Shown piece after piece: positions 7,806 through 15,141 of a DNA stretch of 21,825 nucleotides. How positions within the stretch are numbered: the stretch's first letter is position 1; each line of letters opens with the position of its first letter. Made by a program: the position numbers and the translations under genes. The notes under the pieces are model-generated. The model made no database searches and had not been told where the DNA came from. It saw nothing but the letters and a program-made list of their open reading frames with translations. The stretch is from Candidatus Nitrosopumilus sp. (GTDB lineage Archaea; Thermoproteota; Nitrososphaeria; Nitrososphaerales; Nitrosopumilaceae), in the NCBI GenBank assembly GCA_029864805.1, contig JAOTSS010000034.1, positions 1 to 21,825 on the forward strand, read 5' to 3'.

Positions 7806-7812
7806 TTATATT
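7806..7812 (+). promoter_or_regulatory. TATA-like box for 153-aa membrane protein gene
   Basis: TTATATT lies 27 bases (centre to start) before the TTG at 7836, the usual distance for an archaeal TATA box and a leaderless transcript. It helps decide that the gene starts at the TTG rather than at a later ATG. Confidence 0.45.
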
Positions 7813-7835
7813 GAAGATTTCACTAATATTGTCAC

Positions 7836-8297
7836 TTGAATTTAGATCATAAAATCTTCGGAGATATTATAACTGTGATCATGATTGTTGCGATTACGTG
7901 GTCTGCATCTGTTTTACTTCTACAAAATAACGATCCTTCAAGATTTGATTTTCTTACTGAAGAACAAATAGAATCCATCAAACAATTGGAGTCTTTTTGC
8001 AGCAATTATTCTGCAACATCAAAAATGTCCTGTATGAATAGAGTTGATGCTGAAATTTCTAAATTTCAAATCGATGGTGCATCCACAAGAGCAATACAAC
8101 TAGATGATGTCACCATATGTCACTCAATTTACTCAGACATTGACTGCCTATTTGCGGTTGCACAAAAATCTAATAACAAAGATGCTTGTCATGAGATGAT
8201 TAACTCGCATAAAAAAATCGAATCCTCTGAGGAAAGCAATGTTGAATATCTCAAAGGTCTGTGGGATTATTGCTTGAATAGATACACAGCATCATGA
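7836..8297 (+). CDS. Small membrane-anchored Cys-rich protein
   Basis: A 153-aa protein with one N-terminal hydrophobic helix (IITVIMIVAITWSASVLLL, residues about 11-29) and an outside domain carrying six Cys (FCSNYS, MSCMNR, TICHSI, DCLFAV, ACHEMI, YCLNRY). They are spaced as three helical pairs and probably form disulphides. No known family is recognised. The TTG at 7836 is preferred as start because the TATA-like box lies 27 bases upstream and the helix needs the preceding residues. The end is only 45 bases from the end of the convergent small membrane protein gene. Confidence 0.6.
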   Translation: MNLDHKIFGDIITVIMIVAITWSASVLLLQNNDPSRFDFLTEEQIESIKQLESFCSNYSATSKMSCMNRVDAEISKFQIDGASTRAIQLDDVTICHSIYSDIDCLFAVAQKSNNKDACHEMINSHKKIESSEESNVEYLKGLWDYCLNRYTAS

Positions 8298-8341
8298 TTT
8301 TTAAATTCCACGTGAATCTGATTGACTATTTGTGTAATCTA

Positions 8342-8725
8342 TCATATGAACTGTTCATTCCATTTTCTTGACCATTTTACAACCAAATAAACTGAAAGTA
8401 TCGTTAAACCAATTGATACAATTATGTTAAGAATCATGTATGTTCCGGTGTTGTATTTCCCAACTTGTGATTCTATTGGGGTCATGTGTGGAGGAAGTGT
8501 TGGTTCTGGATACATATTTCCGTCATCATCAAAACCTTTCTCAGGATTATTCATTTCATAAAACACTCCTGCAACAACAATAGAACTAACAATAACTGAT
8601 GGAACCATTACATACAATGCATACAATCTGAGTTTCTTGATTCTATAAAATGCCCACAAATTAACAGGAGATATTATTGCAAAAACAACCTGTCATCCAA
8701 TGCTAACTTTTCCTTTTGCAGGCAT
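8342..8725 (-). pseudogene. Small two-helix membrane protein with in-frame TGA
   Basis: The open frame from the TTG at 8659 codes 105 aa, but the same frame continues upstream to an ATG at 8725 through a single TGA at 8695-8693. The extended start reads MPAKGKVSIG, TGA, QVVFAIISPVNLWAFYRIKK. The first membrane helix would begin in the extension. TGG (Trp) to TGA is the simplest explanation of the stop. The downstream part has two hydrophobic segments (LYALYVMVPSVIVSSIVVAG and TYMILNIIVSIGLTILSVYL) separated by an acidic loop with PEPTLPP, and a basic C-terminus. A TATA-like TTATATTTTT (minus strand, about 8800-8809) lies some 80 bases upstream. Either the gene is damaged, a TTG start inside it is used, or the base is an error. 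Confidence 0.6.
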
Positions 8726-8783
8726 GCTTTCGATGTCTGTCCTGAATTAATTACTATTTCCAATATTGCTTTTCTAAAATTAC

Positions 8784-8809
8784 TTCCACATGAGTACAAA
8801 AATATAACA
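8784..8809 (-). promoter_or_regulatory. TATA-like box with ACTCATGTGGAA site
   Basis: On the minus strand TTATATTTTT is followed after 2 bases by ACTCATGTGGAA (8795-8784), a member of the recurring motif. It lies about 60 bases before the ATG at 8725 of the small membrane protein gene and is the likely promoter region for it. Confidence 0.45.
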
Positions 8810-8832
8810 GAATTATTGATAAATCAAAAACA

Positions 8833-9871
8833 TTATTCATTCTTCTCTGCGTATCTGTCTAGTTTTTCAAGCATCATCTGCTTTTTTGAATCATTCAGAA
8901 AAGACCCTTCAAAGGAATTTTTTGCCAACGTGTAGATGTCTTTTTTTGTGAGATTCAACGCATCATACACGCTATAGTAATTCTCATTGATGTAACCTCC
9001 AAAGTATGCAGGATCATCTGAGTTTACAGTCACTTTTAGGCCCTTTCTTAACATCCGCTTTACTGGATTTTTCTCCATTTTTTTACTACCTTTAGATTAT
9101 AGTTTGATAGCGGGCAGGATGTCAGAGTGATTTTTCTCTCTGCCAACTCTTTGACTAATTTTTCATCATCCAAGATACAATTTCCGTGGTCGATTCTAGA
9201 AATTTTGAGTAATTTGAGATATTTACGAACATCTTCTGCACTACCCTCCTCACCTGCATGGGCCACAGTCAACAATCCACTTTTTTTGCATAATCAAAAA
9301 CCTTCTTGAATTTTGACGGACTGTATCCTATCTCTGCAGAGTCCAGTCCTACTGCAACAATTTTCTTGTGCTTTAATGCCTCTTTCAAAATACTCATGGC
9401 CGAATTTGCACTCAAATCCCTCAGAAAGCACATTATCAGTTTTGATGAGATTCCCCACTTTTTTTCAGCATCCCTCATCGCATCGGATATTCCGTTTAGA
9501 ACCGTAGTATACTTGATTCCCCTATTTACGTGGGTCTGAGGATCAAAGAACATTTCTGCATGCAACACATTTTGCTGATGGGCTTTTCTTAGATACGCCA
9601 TGGTCAAGTCATAAAAATCCCTTTTTTTGATCAAGACTTTGGATCTGACATTATAGATGTCCAAAAAATCCTGTAAATTATCAAATTTGTATAATGACTT
9701 TAATTCCTTGACCGACTTTTCTTTGAGTTTTATGTTGTTTCTCTTTGCAATTTTGAATAACATTTCAGGCTCTAGAGTGCCTTCAATATGCAAATGTAGT
9801 TCTGCCTTTGGAATATTTTGAATAAATTTCTTTATCGCATTGTCCTGAGGTTTGTCAGAATGTCTGGACAC
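8833..9871 (-). pseudogene. Adenosine/adenine deaminase-type enzyme, two frameshifts
   Basis: One gene spread over three frames; restoring two -1 shifts gives about 346 aa, normal for the family. These metal-dependent amidohydrolases convert adenosine (or adenine) to inosine (or hypoxanthine) in purine salvage. All hallmark motifs are intact: HLHIEGTLEP (metal His pair) near residue 27, AHAGEEGSAE (metal His and catalytic Glu), DHGN (His), TSCPLSN, and NSDDPAYFG (metal Asp). The breaks are at A7 runs: GCA-AAA-AAA-GTG at 9287-9281, where a -1 shift continues into SGLLTVAHAGEEG, and GTA-AAA-AAA-TGG at 9084-9078, where a -1 shift continues into MEKNPVKRM. Intact catalytic residues suggest recent damage, homopolymer base-call errors, or real slippage. 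Substrate (adenosine or adenine) cannot be decided. Confidence 0.85.
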
Positions 9872-9981
9872 TGGCTAAAATCAGTGTTGTAAAATATAAA
9901 AACTCAAACATTTTCAGGTTTGAACAACTATTATCCTAATTGTACCAAGAAGATTGGATAATTTTTATCTCGAATTTTAAT

Positions 9982-9993
9982 TTCCACACGAGT
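9982..9993 (-). promoter_or_regulatory. ACTCGTGTGGAA motif upstream of deaminase gene
   Basis: A member of the recurring ACYCAYGTGGAA-type motif, about 110 bases before the deaminase ATG at 9871 and in the same orientation relative to it as the site before the small membrane protein gene. It could serve the deaminase or the divergent dehydrogenase gene. Confidence 0.35.
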
Positions 9994-10085
9994 ATGAAAA
10001 TCAATCAAAGAACAAAACTAAATTAACGGTAGAATAATACCGACATCTTATCTGTATTATAGATTTCAGAATGGAGAAAAGGTGA

Positions 10086-10994
10086 GTCAAATTAATTTCA
10101 ATAATAGGAAGCGGTAAAGTAGGTTCGACAATTGGTTTTCTTGCTGCATCTCATAATATTGATAATGTAACTCTAATCAATGATCACAAAAACAAAGCAG
10201 TGGGTGAGGAATTAGACATATCAAATGCAATTCCTGAAGATTCCCAATTGTCTGTAGTTGGAACTGATGATATTTCTAAAATTAAGGATTCCAAGGTTGT
10301 TGTAATTGCAGCAAGTACCGGTAAGCTCAAAACAAACAGAATGGATCTTCTAAAAGGCAACCTGCAAATATCAAGAGATTTTGCAAAAAACATTCAAAAA
10401 TATGCGCAAGATGCAAAAATTCTGGTCATAACAAATCCAGTTGATATCATAACGTATTTTGTACAAAAAGAGTCAGAATTATCAAAAGAAAATGTAATGG
10501 GGTTGGGATCAAGCCTTGATTCTAGCAGACTACGCTATCTTCTTGCAAAAGAACTGGATACCAAACAATCAAACATTCACGATTCTCTGGTTTTAGGAGA
10601 GCATGGAGATACAATGGTTCCTATACTTTCTAGGGCAAAATATGGAGAAAAGTTAATTTCAGAATCATTAGATTCTATCCAGAAAGAAAGGATAACAAAT
10701 GACCTGAAACAGTATTGGACAAAAATTGTTGCTATGAAAGATGTATCCTCAGTATTTGGAATATCAAAGATTGCAATTGATGTGATTGATGCGGTTTTGA
10801 ACGGAAATGAACTATCTACGCCAGCTTCGGTTTTACTTGAAGGAGAATATGGGATATCAAATGTTTGTCTTGGAGTGCCATTGATTATTAAAAAAAATGA
10901 AACAACGATTCAGGAGATTGAACTCGAAAAATCAGAATACGATCTGCTGCAACACTCTGCTAAATTCTTGAAAAAACAAATCATGAATTGTTAA
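10086..10994 (+). CDS. Malate/lactate dehydrogenase family protein, start codon unclear
   Basis: About 302 aa, NAD(P)-dependent oxidoreductase of the LDH/MDH fold, most likely malate dehydrogenase, interconverting malate and oxaloacetate. The Rossmann motif ISIIGSGKVGSTIGF is encoded at 10095-10139, then TNPVDIITYF (about residues 117-126), SLDSSRLRYLLAKEL with the substrate Arg, and the catalytic-His loop LGEHGDTMVP. The mobile loop reads TGKLKTNRMDLL rather than the usual PRKPGMTR-type sequence. A start at the GTG of 10200 would delete the Rossmann motif and is rejected. The frame is open only from GTC 10086, after a TGA at 10083-10085 that follows an in-frame ATG at 10071. No ATG, GTG or TTG lies between, so initiation needs ATT at 10095, TGA read-through or a repaired indel. 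The deaminase gene is divergent. Confidence 0.8.
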   Translation, partial: VKLISIIGSGKVGSTIGFLAASHNIDNVTLINDHKNKAVGEELDISNAIPEDSQLSVVGTDDISKIKDSKVVVIAASTGKLKTNRMDLLKGNLQISRDFAKNIQKYAQDAKILVITNPVDIITYFVQKESELSKENVMGLGSSLDSSRLRYLLAKELDTKQSNIHDSLVLGEHGDTMVPILSRAKYGEKLISESLDSIQKERITNDLKQYWTKIVAMKDVSSVFGISKIAIDVIDAVLNGNELSTPASVLLEGEYGISNVCLGVPLIIKKNETTIQEIELEKSEYDLLQHSAKFLKKQIMNC

Positions 10995-11057
10995 TTCCAT
11001 AAAATTACAATCAATCTCTACATTCTATTCTTTTTGATTCAAACTGACTAAACCAGT

Positions 11058-11111
11058 TTCCACGTTGGTGCGAAATTACACACCATAACTATACCCCCAT
11101 GCACGTTGTAC
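11058..11111 (-). repeat. Dispersed repeat, copy 2 (54 bp)
   Basis: On the minus strand it reads GTACAACGTGCATGGGGG, TATAGTTATGG, a 16-base variable part, and ACCAACGTGGAA. The match to copy 3 is nearly exact at both ends and in the middle. This copy alone is bracketed by a 7-bp inverted repeat, AACCAGT (11051-11057) and ACTGGTT (11110-11116). It lies between two plus-strand genes, in a 328-base gap that otherwise holds the leader hairpin. Confidence 0.65.
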
Positions 11112-11210
11112 TGGTTGATAAAACAATTGGAAAAAAGAAGAGATGTAAAAAGAAGAGAGATCAATACAAACACTTACGACGTAACTTATGAATAATTTCT
11201 ACGCGTTGCT

Positions 11211-11217
11211 TTTATGC
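11211..11217 (+). promoter_or_regulatory. Possible TATA box of the secreted-protein operon
   Basis: TTTATGC, preceded by TT-rich sequence, would place transcription start near 11239-11241, exactly at the foot of the long hairpin. It is the best TATA-like candidate in the gap before the operon, although not a perfect one. Confidence 0.35.
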
Positions 11218-11239
11218 AAAACTTGCAAAACCACATCAT

Positions 11240-11293
11240 AATAGATAGGTTGGAGGTTTCTTCCCGACCGTAGTAACCTCACAACCATCTATT
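11240..11293 (+). promoter_or_regulatory. Long bulged hairpin in the operon leader
   Basis: The left arm AATAGAT-A-GGTTG-GAGGTT (11240-11258) pairs with the right arm AACCTC-A-CAACC-ATCTATT (11275-11293). This makes 18 base pairs with one unpaired A on each side and a 16-base loop TCTTCCCGACCGTAGT. It ends 29 bases before the first ATG of the operon. It is not followed by a T-run of terminator type before the gene, and the preceding dehydrogenase gene ends 245 bases earlier. A 5' leader element or small RNA is therefore more likely than a terminator. Confidence 0.55.
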
Positions 11294-11322
11294 TCTTTTC
11301 TTATGAAACATCAGAAGAACTT

Positions 11323-12360
11323 ATGAACAGATCCAAGGAAATCAATCAAATGAAGCGCTTGGTGGTTTTTATCATAATTGCCAGTATTATCTTGGTTGCA
11401 CCAGACCAAGCCTCTGCCCTGTCTTGCGGAATTCCGTCCTTTGAAGAGGCATACAATCGGCATGATTTGCTATTGCATGGAAAACTAGTTGAAAAAAACA
11501 TCCCTCCATTGGTCACAAAGACAACCACATTGGTCTTTGAGACAATCAGTGTCTACAAGGGGGAATACCAGGACAAATTTACAGTAAAGGCTGACTTGTC
11601 ATGGGATGACTATTACCGTGAAGGCGAGGAATACGTATTGTTTGCAGACAAGCAAGAAGATCACCATTACAGGGACCTGTGTGTCAGCGACTATATCGCA
11701 GCAAAAGAGATCGTAAAGTTTCTGGATGAGTATGTGGAAGGCAAGGCAACCGGTAGCAATGTGTTTCGTCTTTATGATCTGGTCTCAATCTTTGAGATGA
11801 TGCAACTGGAATCCAAGATGAACCTTTACAGCCAGATTAATCGAGGAAATGATTTTCTAAACAATCTCCTCAATGAAAAAGCAGAACACGGTTATTCATG
11901 TGACTTTGAGGCAGACTTGAAAAATGCAGAAAGATTGTTTGCAGAAAATGTATATGTCTTTAACAAGCTAAGGGATGCCAGCTCAGATTACACTATCACC
12001 ACTGATGCAACACTGTCAACAAATCCGCAAACAGGACTTGTAGTAATTGAAAGTCAGAAACACAAGGCCATAATCAGCATACTGAATAGCCCCCACTTTA
12101 AGAACTGTTTTTTTGTATATGACCAGCAGTTAGTTGACAAAACAATTGATGAACTGGATGTGCATAGGAACAGTCTGGAGACAATATGCAGTGCAGACAA
12201 CGCGACTAGGATTTTGCCTGATCTGTGCAAGAGTAAAACAATAGGACTCATCAATCCTGCAGATGGTTCAGAATCACAAGTAATTTTGTATGTGATTATG
12301 TCTCTGGCAATATTTGGAGGAGTTACTTTTGGATTAGTCATTTACAGGAGAAGAAAATGA
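11323..12360 (+). CDS. Surface protein with TIMP/netrin-like domain and basic C-terminal anchor
   Basis: 345 aa, first gene of the array. Signal peptide KRLVVFIIIASIILVAPDQA (cut before or near LSCG). Residues about 34-125 resemble the netrin/TIMP OB-fold as seen in archaeal secreted proteins: a first Cys at the mature N-terminus, SFEEAYNRHDLLLHGKLVEK, VYKGEYQDKFTVKADLSW, YREGEEYVLFAD, and LCVSDY with a second Cys. In animals this fold inhibits metalloproteases through its N-terminal Cys; that activity is not implied here. A helical region follows, then a C-terminal membrane helix (ILYVIMSLAIFGGVTFGLVI) and YRRRK. The ATG at 11323 is taken; the ATG at 11350 gives the more usual MKR signal-peptide start seen in the rest of the array. 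It overlaps the next gene by ATGA. Confidence 0.65.
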   Translation: MNRSKEINQMKRLVVFIIIASIILVAPDQASALSCGIPSFEEAYNRHDLLLHGKLVEKNIPPLVTKTTTLVFETISVYKGEYQDKFTVKADLSWDDYYREGEEYVLFADKQEDHHYRDLCVSDYIAAKEIVKFLDEYVEGKATGSNVFRLYDLVSIFEMMQLESKMNLYSQINRGNDFLNNLLNEKAEHGYSCDFEADLKNAERLFAENVYVFNKLRDASSDYTITTDATLSTNPQTGLVVIESQKHKAIISILNSPHFKNCFFVYDQQLVDKTIDELDVHRNSLETICSADNATRILPDLCKSKTIGLINPADGSESQVILYVIMSLAIFGGVTFGLVIYRRRK

Positions 12361-13412
12361 AGACCATGTTTTTGATAATGATTGGAATTATCGTGATTGT
12401 GATCATCTCATCATCTGTCTTGCTGATTCCCGGTGATCAATTTGCAAACAAGAATACTTCGGGGCGTTTCAACTATCAAAACTCTGAACAAGTGATATCT
12501 GAAACATATCTTGGTAAAAATGTAAAGCAATGGCAAAATGAAAGTAACGAAAGCCTGATGGACTATTATGAACGGGAAGGCAAGGACGAGTTCTTTACCA
12601 AATTAGGCGCCCTTGTTGTAAAAAATGCGATGATACTCGAACTGAACAATCAAAACATCGAAGTTACGAATTTAGATTTTAACGTGTATTCCGGGATGGT
12701 TCTGACTTCACTGCCTCCGCACGTGTCATTTGAGGCATATGTGAATAGCACGGATGGTGACACCTATCGACTGTCTGGAATGACGATGAGGGCTCAAGCA
12801 GATTACCCCGTAGGCATTTCCAAAGTGGAGTTCTTTGATACCGGTATGGAACTACCGTTTGAATCGTCTCTTAGTAAAAACAATACGATTATCATCAGGG
12901 ATGGAAAAGACAACCAACCAAGAGCATCTCCACGCAATTTGCTGGTTCAAGGAAATGAGGGAATTGAAGTCAAGTTTCAAAATAAAAATTCGGTACCCAT
13001 TAGAATTCAAGGCGATGGGGACTGGCAAAATCCAAATTGGTACGGCCCCACAGTTTTGCCACAATCAGATGCGACCATGACCTTTGATTCTCCCGGAACA
13101 TATGAGTGGCATTCAAGAACATTGCCTGCTCCTGGAAGCATGGCATCTGATCATATGGGTGGCGGCGCAATCTTCATCATCCCAAACGATATCGATGATC
13201 TATCTGTTGAAAACAAGCATGAAATTGGCGCTGTAATATTGCAAAATTCCGAGATACCTTGGAGTGAGATATGGGCCAACGAGGAGGGAATTATGATTGG
13301 GTTTAACAGGGCAATTTACGATGCAATTCCTGATGCAGAGGAATACTATACGCAAAGAGCACAGCAACTGATTCCGTTTGATGTTTCCATAATTATAGAA
13401 AAGTGGAATTGA
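12357..13412 (+). CDS. Membrane-anchored protein with cupredoxin-like domain
   Basis: 351 aa. The N-terminus MKTMFLIMIGIIVIVIISSS is a signal or anchor helix. Residues about 175-277 look like a cupredoxin-type beta sandwich: TIIIRDG, EGIEVKFQNKNSVPIRIQGD, then a C-terminal copper-loop-like segment GTYEWHSRTLPAPGSMASDH followed by MGGGAIFIIP. That loop offers His252, Met262, His266 and Met267, but the usual upstream His (after the VxFxNxD strand) is not present and there is no loop Cys, so a classic type 1 copper site is unlikely. The middle (residues 80-165) and C-terminal 70 residues are unassigned. The ATG overlaps the previous stop (ATGA), and the next start follows the stop by 2 bases, so expression is surely coupled. 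Confidence 0.6.
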   Translation: MKTMFLIMIGIIVIVIISSSVLLIPGDQFANKNTSGRFNYQNSEQVISETYLGKNVKQWQNESNESLMDYYEREGKDEFFTKLGALVVKNAMILELNNQNIEVTNLDFNVYSGMVLTSLPPHVSFEAYVNSTDGDTYRLSGMTMRAQADYPVGISKVEFFDTGMELPFESSLSKNNTIIIRDGKDNQPRASPRNLLVQGNEGIEVKFQNKNSVPIRIQGDGDWQNPNWYGPTVLPQSDATMTFDSPGTYEWHSRTLPAPGSMASDHMGGGAIFIIPNDIDDLSVENKHEIGAVILQNSEIPWSEIWANEEGIMIGFNRAIYDAIPDAEEYYTQRAQQLIPFDVSIIIEKWN

Positions 13413-13414
13413 AA

Positions 13415-13882
13415 ATGAAGACTAGATACAAATTTCTAATAATTTCTGTTTGTGTATTTTTTACAATATTTGTTCTTGTATTGAGTACCCAATTTTTTTA
13501 TGTATTTGATGATGGGATATTGCCTATAGCCATCCATTCAAAAATGGATATTTACAAGATTCAGAATACTCCCGACCAGCTTAAAGGAATATTTGCTAGT
13601 TGCGCCTGTCAAGAAAGAGTAAAAGACAATCCCGAAACAACCATGCTCTGCACTCAAACGTTAATTGATTGGGAAAACTCTACGCATTACATTGACAATA
13701 ATCTCTGTAAGTTTATGACCATTGAAAAATATGAGCACGATACAGGTCTCAAGAACGCTTTGAAGAAATGCTGGATTGGGAACAGCGAATTTCTAGATGA
13801 TGATTTTGTCCTATGGCAAAATAAGACGCATCACATAGATACTGATACTTGTTTGATTACCGAGGCAAAAAATGAAGACTAG
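13415..13882 (+). CDS. Membrane-anchored protein with W-N-T-H-I-D-C repeats
   Basis: 155 aa from the ATG at 13415, chosen because MKTRYKFLIISVCVFF matches the common start of the array (a GTG at 13403 would add 4 residues). One N-terminal membrane helix, then an outside domain with six Cys. Two internal copies of a short motif are visible: DWENSTHYIDNNLCKF (about residues 83-98) and LWQNKTHHIDTDTCLI (about 132-147), consensus W-x-N-x-T-H-x-I-D-x3-C. Each copy is preceded by another Cys, suggesting a duplicated small disulphide-linked unit. The N-x-T could be an N-glycosylation site on the cell surface. Family not recognised. Its last 11 bases overlap the next gene. Confidence 0.6.
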   Translation: MKTRYKFLIISVCVFFTIFVLVLSTQFFYVFDDGILPIAIHSKMDIYKIQNTPDQLKGIFASCACQERVKDNPETTMLCTQTLIDWENSTHYIDNNLCKFMTIEKYEHDTGLKNALKKCWIGNSEFLDDDFVLWQNKTHHIDTDTCLITEAKNED

Positions 13883-14414
13883 GCTTTTGATAATTACTGT
13901 ACTGGTTGTATCTCCATTTGTGATCTCAGAGGGATTTGGAATGTGTCTTGTAAATGAGGATTGGTATGACGTACCATGCCTTGATGAGGTAATTAATGGA
14001 AGATATGTTCAAACTGATGTAAACAGATGGGCAGAATATTATCAGCATAAAGGAACCGTCGTCATGGACGAAAAACGTTCGGAACTAGAGCAGGCAGTCA
14101 AGGACGGCAATCTGCAAAACTGGATTAATGAATCAGATGAGAACAGCAATGTCTATGATTATTACTTTTTTTCCGGAAGGGCCCCGAACATAGGCAAACA
14201 TTATGCTGAATTTGAGGAATTTATGATAAATGAAAGTTCTACCATTCATGATCCTTACGTTGATGATGAACGATATCAGTTGGCTTTGAAAAAAATCCCC
14301 ACAGGAGGATTTGGAATTGATCCTCAATTCAATATGCTGGTAACAATTGCAGGGATTTTGGCAGGATCCGGATTAACAGTTGGACTCCTTTTGTTTTGGA
14401 GAAAAAGGAAATGA
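13872..14414 (+). CDS. Type I surface protein with WRKRK tail
   Basis: 180 aa. Signal peptide MKTRLLIITVLVVSPFVISE with probable cleavage before FGMCLV. The outside domain starts with a Cys pair (MCLVNEDWYDVPCLDE) and continues with a helical acidic stretch (VVMDEKRSELEQAVKDGNLQ), then NVYDYYFFSGRAPNIGK. A membrane helix (MLVTIAGILAGSGLTVGLLL) and FWRKRK close the protein, so most of it is outside the cell. The purine-rich codons of the RKRK tail sit directly before the next ATG, which overlaps the stop as ATGA. Family not recognised; the layout resembles other archaeal surface proteins of this cluster. Confidence 0.6.
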   Translation: MKTRLLIITVLVVSPFVISEGFGMCLVNEDWYDVPCLDEVINGRYVQTDVNRWAEYYQHKGTVVMDEKRSELEQAVKDGNLQNWINESDENSNVYDYYFFSGRAPNIGKHYAEFEEFMINESSTIHDPYVDDERYQLALKKIPTGGFGIDPQFNMLVTIAGILAGSGLTVGLLLFWRKRK

Positions 14415-14593
14415 AAACTTTTGGCAAGAAATGCAAATGTGATCATTTTGAAAGTGATCACAAGGTGCAAAAATCAATCACTCCCATTCCGAAACTTAGT
14501 GATTTGGGGATTCTTTTGCCCCATGCACCAACATTTACTGAAACCATTCGAACTGACTGTAAGGTATGTGATTGTAAAAAATTTAATTCTTAA
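14411..14593 (+). CDS. Small Cys/His zinc-binding-type protein
   Basis: 60 aa, starting at the ATG that overlaps the previous stop. It begins MKTFGKK like its neighbours but has no hydrophobic helix, so it stays in the cytosol. The N-terminal CKCDHFESDH and the C-terminal DCKVCDCKKF supply two Cys, two His and three to four Cys, which fit a small treble-clef or ribbon-like zinc site (C-x-C-x-H-x4-H with C-x2-C-x-C). Similar C-G-H...C-x2-C-x-C-K-x-F mini-proteins are common in Nitrososphaerota as I remember them. Its role within a run of secreted proteins is unclear; it could be regulatory. Confidence 0.6.
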   Translation: MKTFGKKCKCDHFESDHKVQKSITPIPKLSDLGILLPHAPTFTETIRTDCKVCDCKKFNS

Positions 14594-14619
14594 AGGAGAT
14601 GTCGGAGTTTTGATAGAAA

Positions 14620-15141
14620 ATGAAAAGTAGACTAACAATGTTTGCACTTGTTAGTTTCTTGCTTCTGCTTTCATCTTTTTCTCAGAATGCGCATGCCTGC
14701 TCCTGTGGTGGAAATCCTGACTTTCTCTTAACGTGGATTGGATCCGCAGGAGCATTCCAGGCCAATGTTACCAAAATAGATGAGAATGGAAATAATCAAA
14801 AAGTCTATTTTGACATCAATTTGACCCAAAAAGGTCTCTACTTGGGAGAATACATCCTCCAGCAATCCACTTTCAGCACTTGTAATGTAAATTATAACAT
14901 TGGAGAAACATATCAAATCTTTCTGTGGCCAAGTGAATCTAGATATTTGCAGGCAGATATTTGCAGTACGAAACAAATTTCTGGATTTAATGAGTACTCA
15001 CATGAAGATGAAAACGGTCAGATTCAGCATTACAGGGAAGATTACAACTTTTTTACTCAATTTGGCCTTGTAAGTATGATTGTTCCAGTATTAATTGCAA
15101 TAACAATTCCAAGTTTTGTTGTTTGGAGAAAAAGAAAATGA
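14620..15141 (+). CDS. Surface protein with TIMP/netrin-like domain, second copy
   Basis: 173 aa. Signal peptide MKSRLTMFALVSFLLLLSSF, cleaved before CSCGG so that a Cys would be at or next to the mature N-terminus, as in TIMP-type proteins. The domain (about residues 27-118) reads GSAGAFQANVTKIDENG, KVYFDINLTQKGLYLGEYIL, STCNVNYNIGETYQIFLW, ADICSTKQISGF: the order (F-x-A-x-V, a V-x-F-D-I strand, a C-x-F/Y-x-x-G-E-x-Y-x-I-F strand and a late Cys) fits the netrin/TIMP fold found in bacterial and archaeal secreted proteins. A membrane helix (LVSMIVPVLIAITIPSFVVW) and RKRK end the protein. Divergent from the first gene of the array, so this is not a recent duplicate. SD-like AAAGGAGA lies 27 bases upstream; the stop overlaps the next ATG. 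Confidence 0.65.
   Translation: MKSRLTMFALVSFLLLLSSFSQNAHACSCGGNPDFLLTWIGSAGAFQANVTKIDENGNNQKVYFDINLTQKGLYLGEYILQQSTFSTCNVNYNIGETYQIFLWPSESRYLQADICSTKQISGFNEYSHEDENGQIQHYREDYNFFTQFGLVSMIVPVLIAITIPSFVVWRKRK

Noticed and set aside
8693..10085. Selenocysteine or other programmed TGA decoding
   Set aside because: Only two TGA cases are present, neither at a catalytic Cys-like site, and I saw no selenocysteine insertion element; mutation or error is simpler.
10200..10994. Dehydrogenase starting at GTG 10200
   Set aside because: It would remove the NAD-binding Rossmann motif that is encoded just upstream in the same open frame.
11240..11293. Hairpin as terminator of the dehydrogenase gene
   Set aside because: It lies 245 bases after that stop and only about 30 bases before the next ATG, with no T-run immediately after it that would fit a terminator better than a leader.
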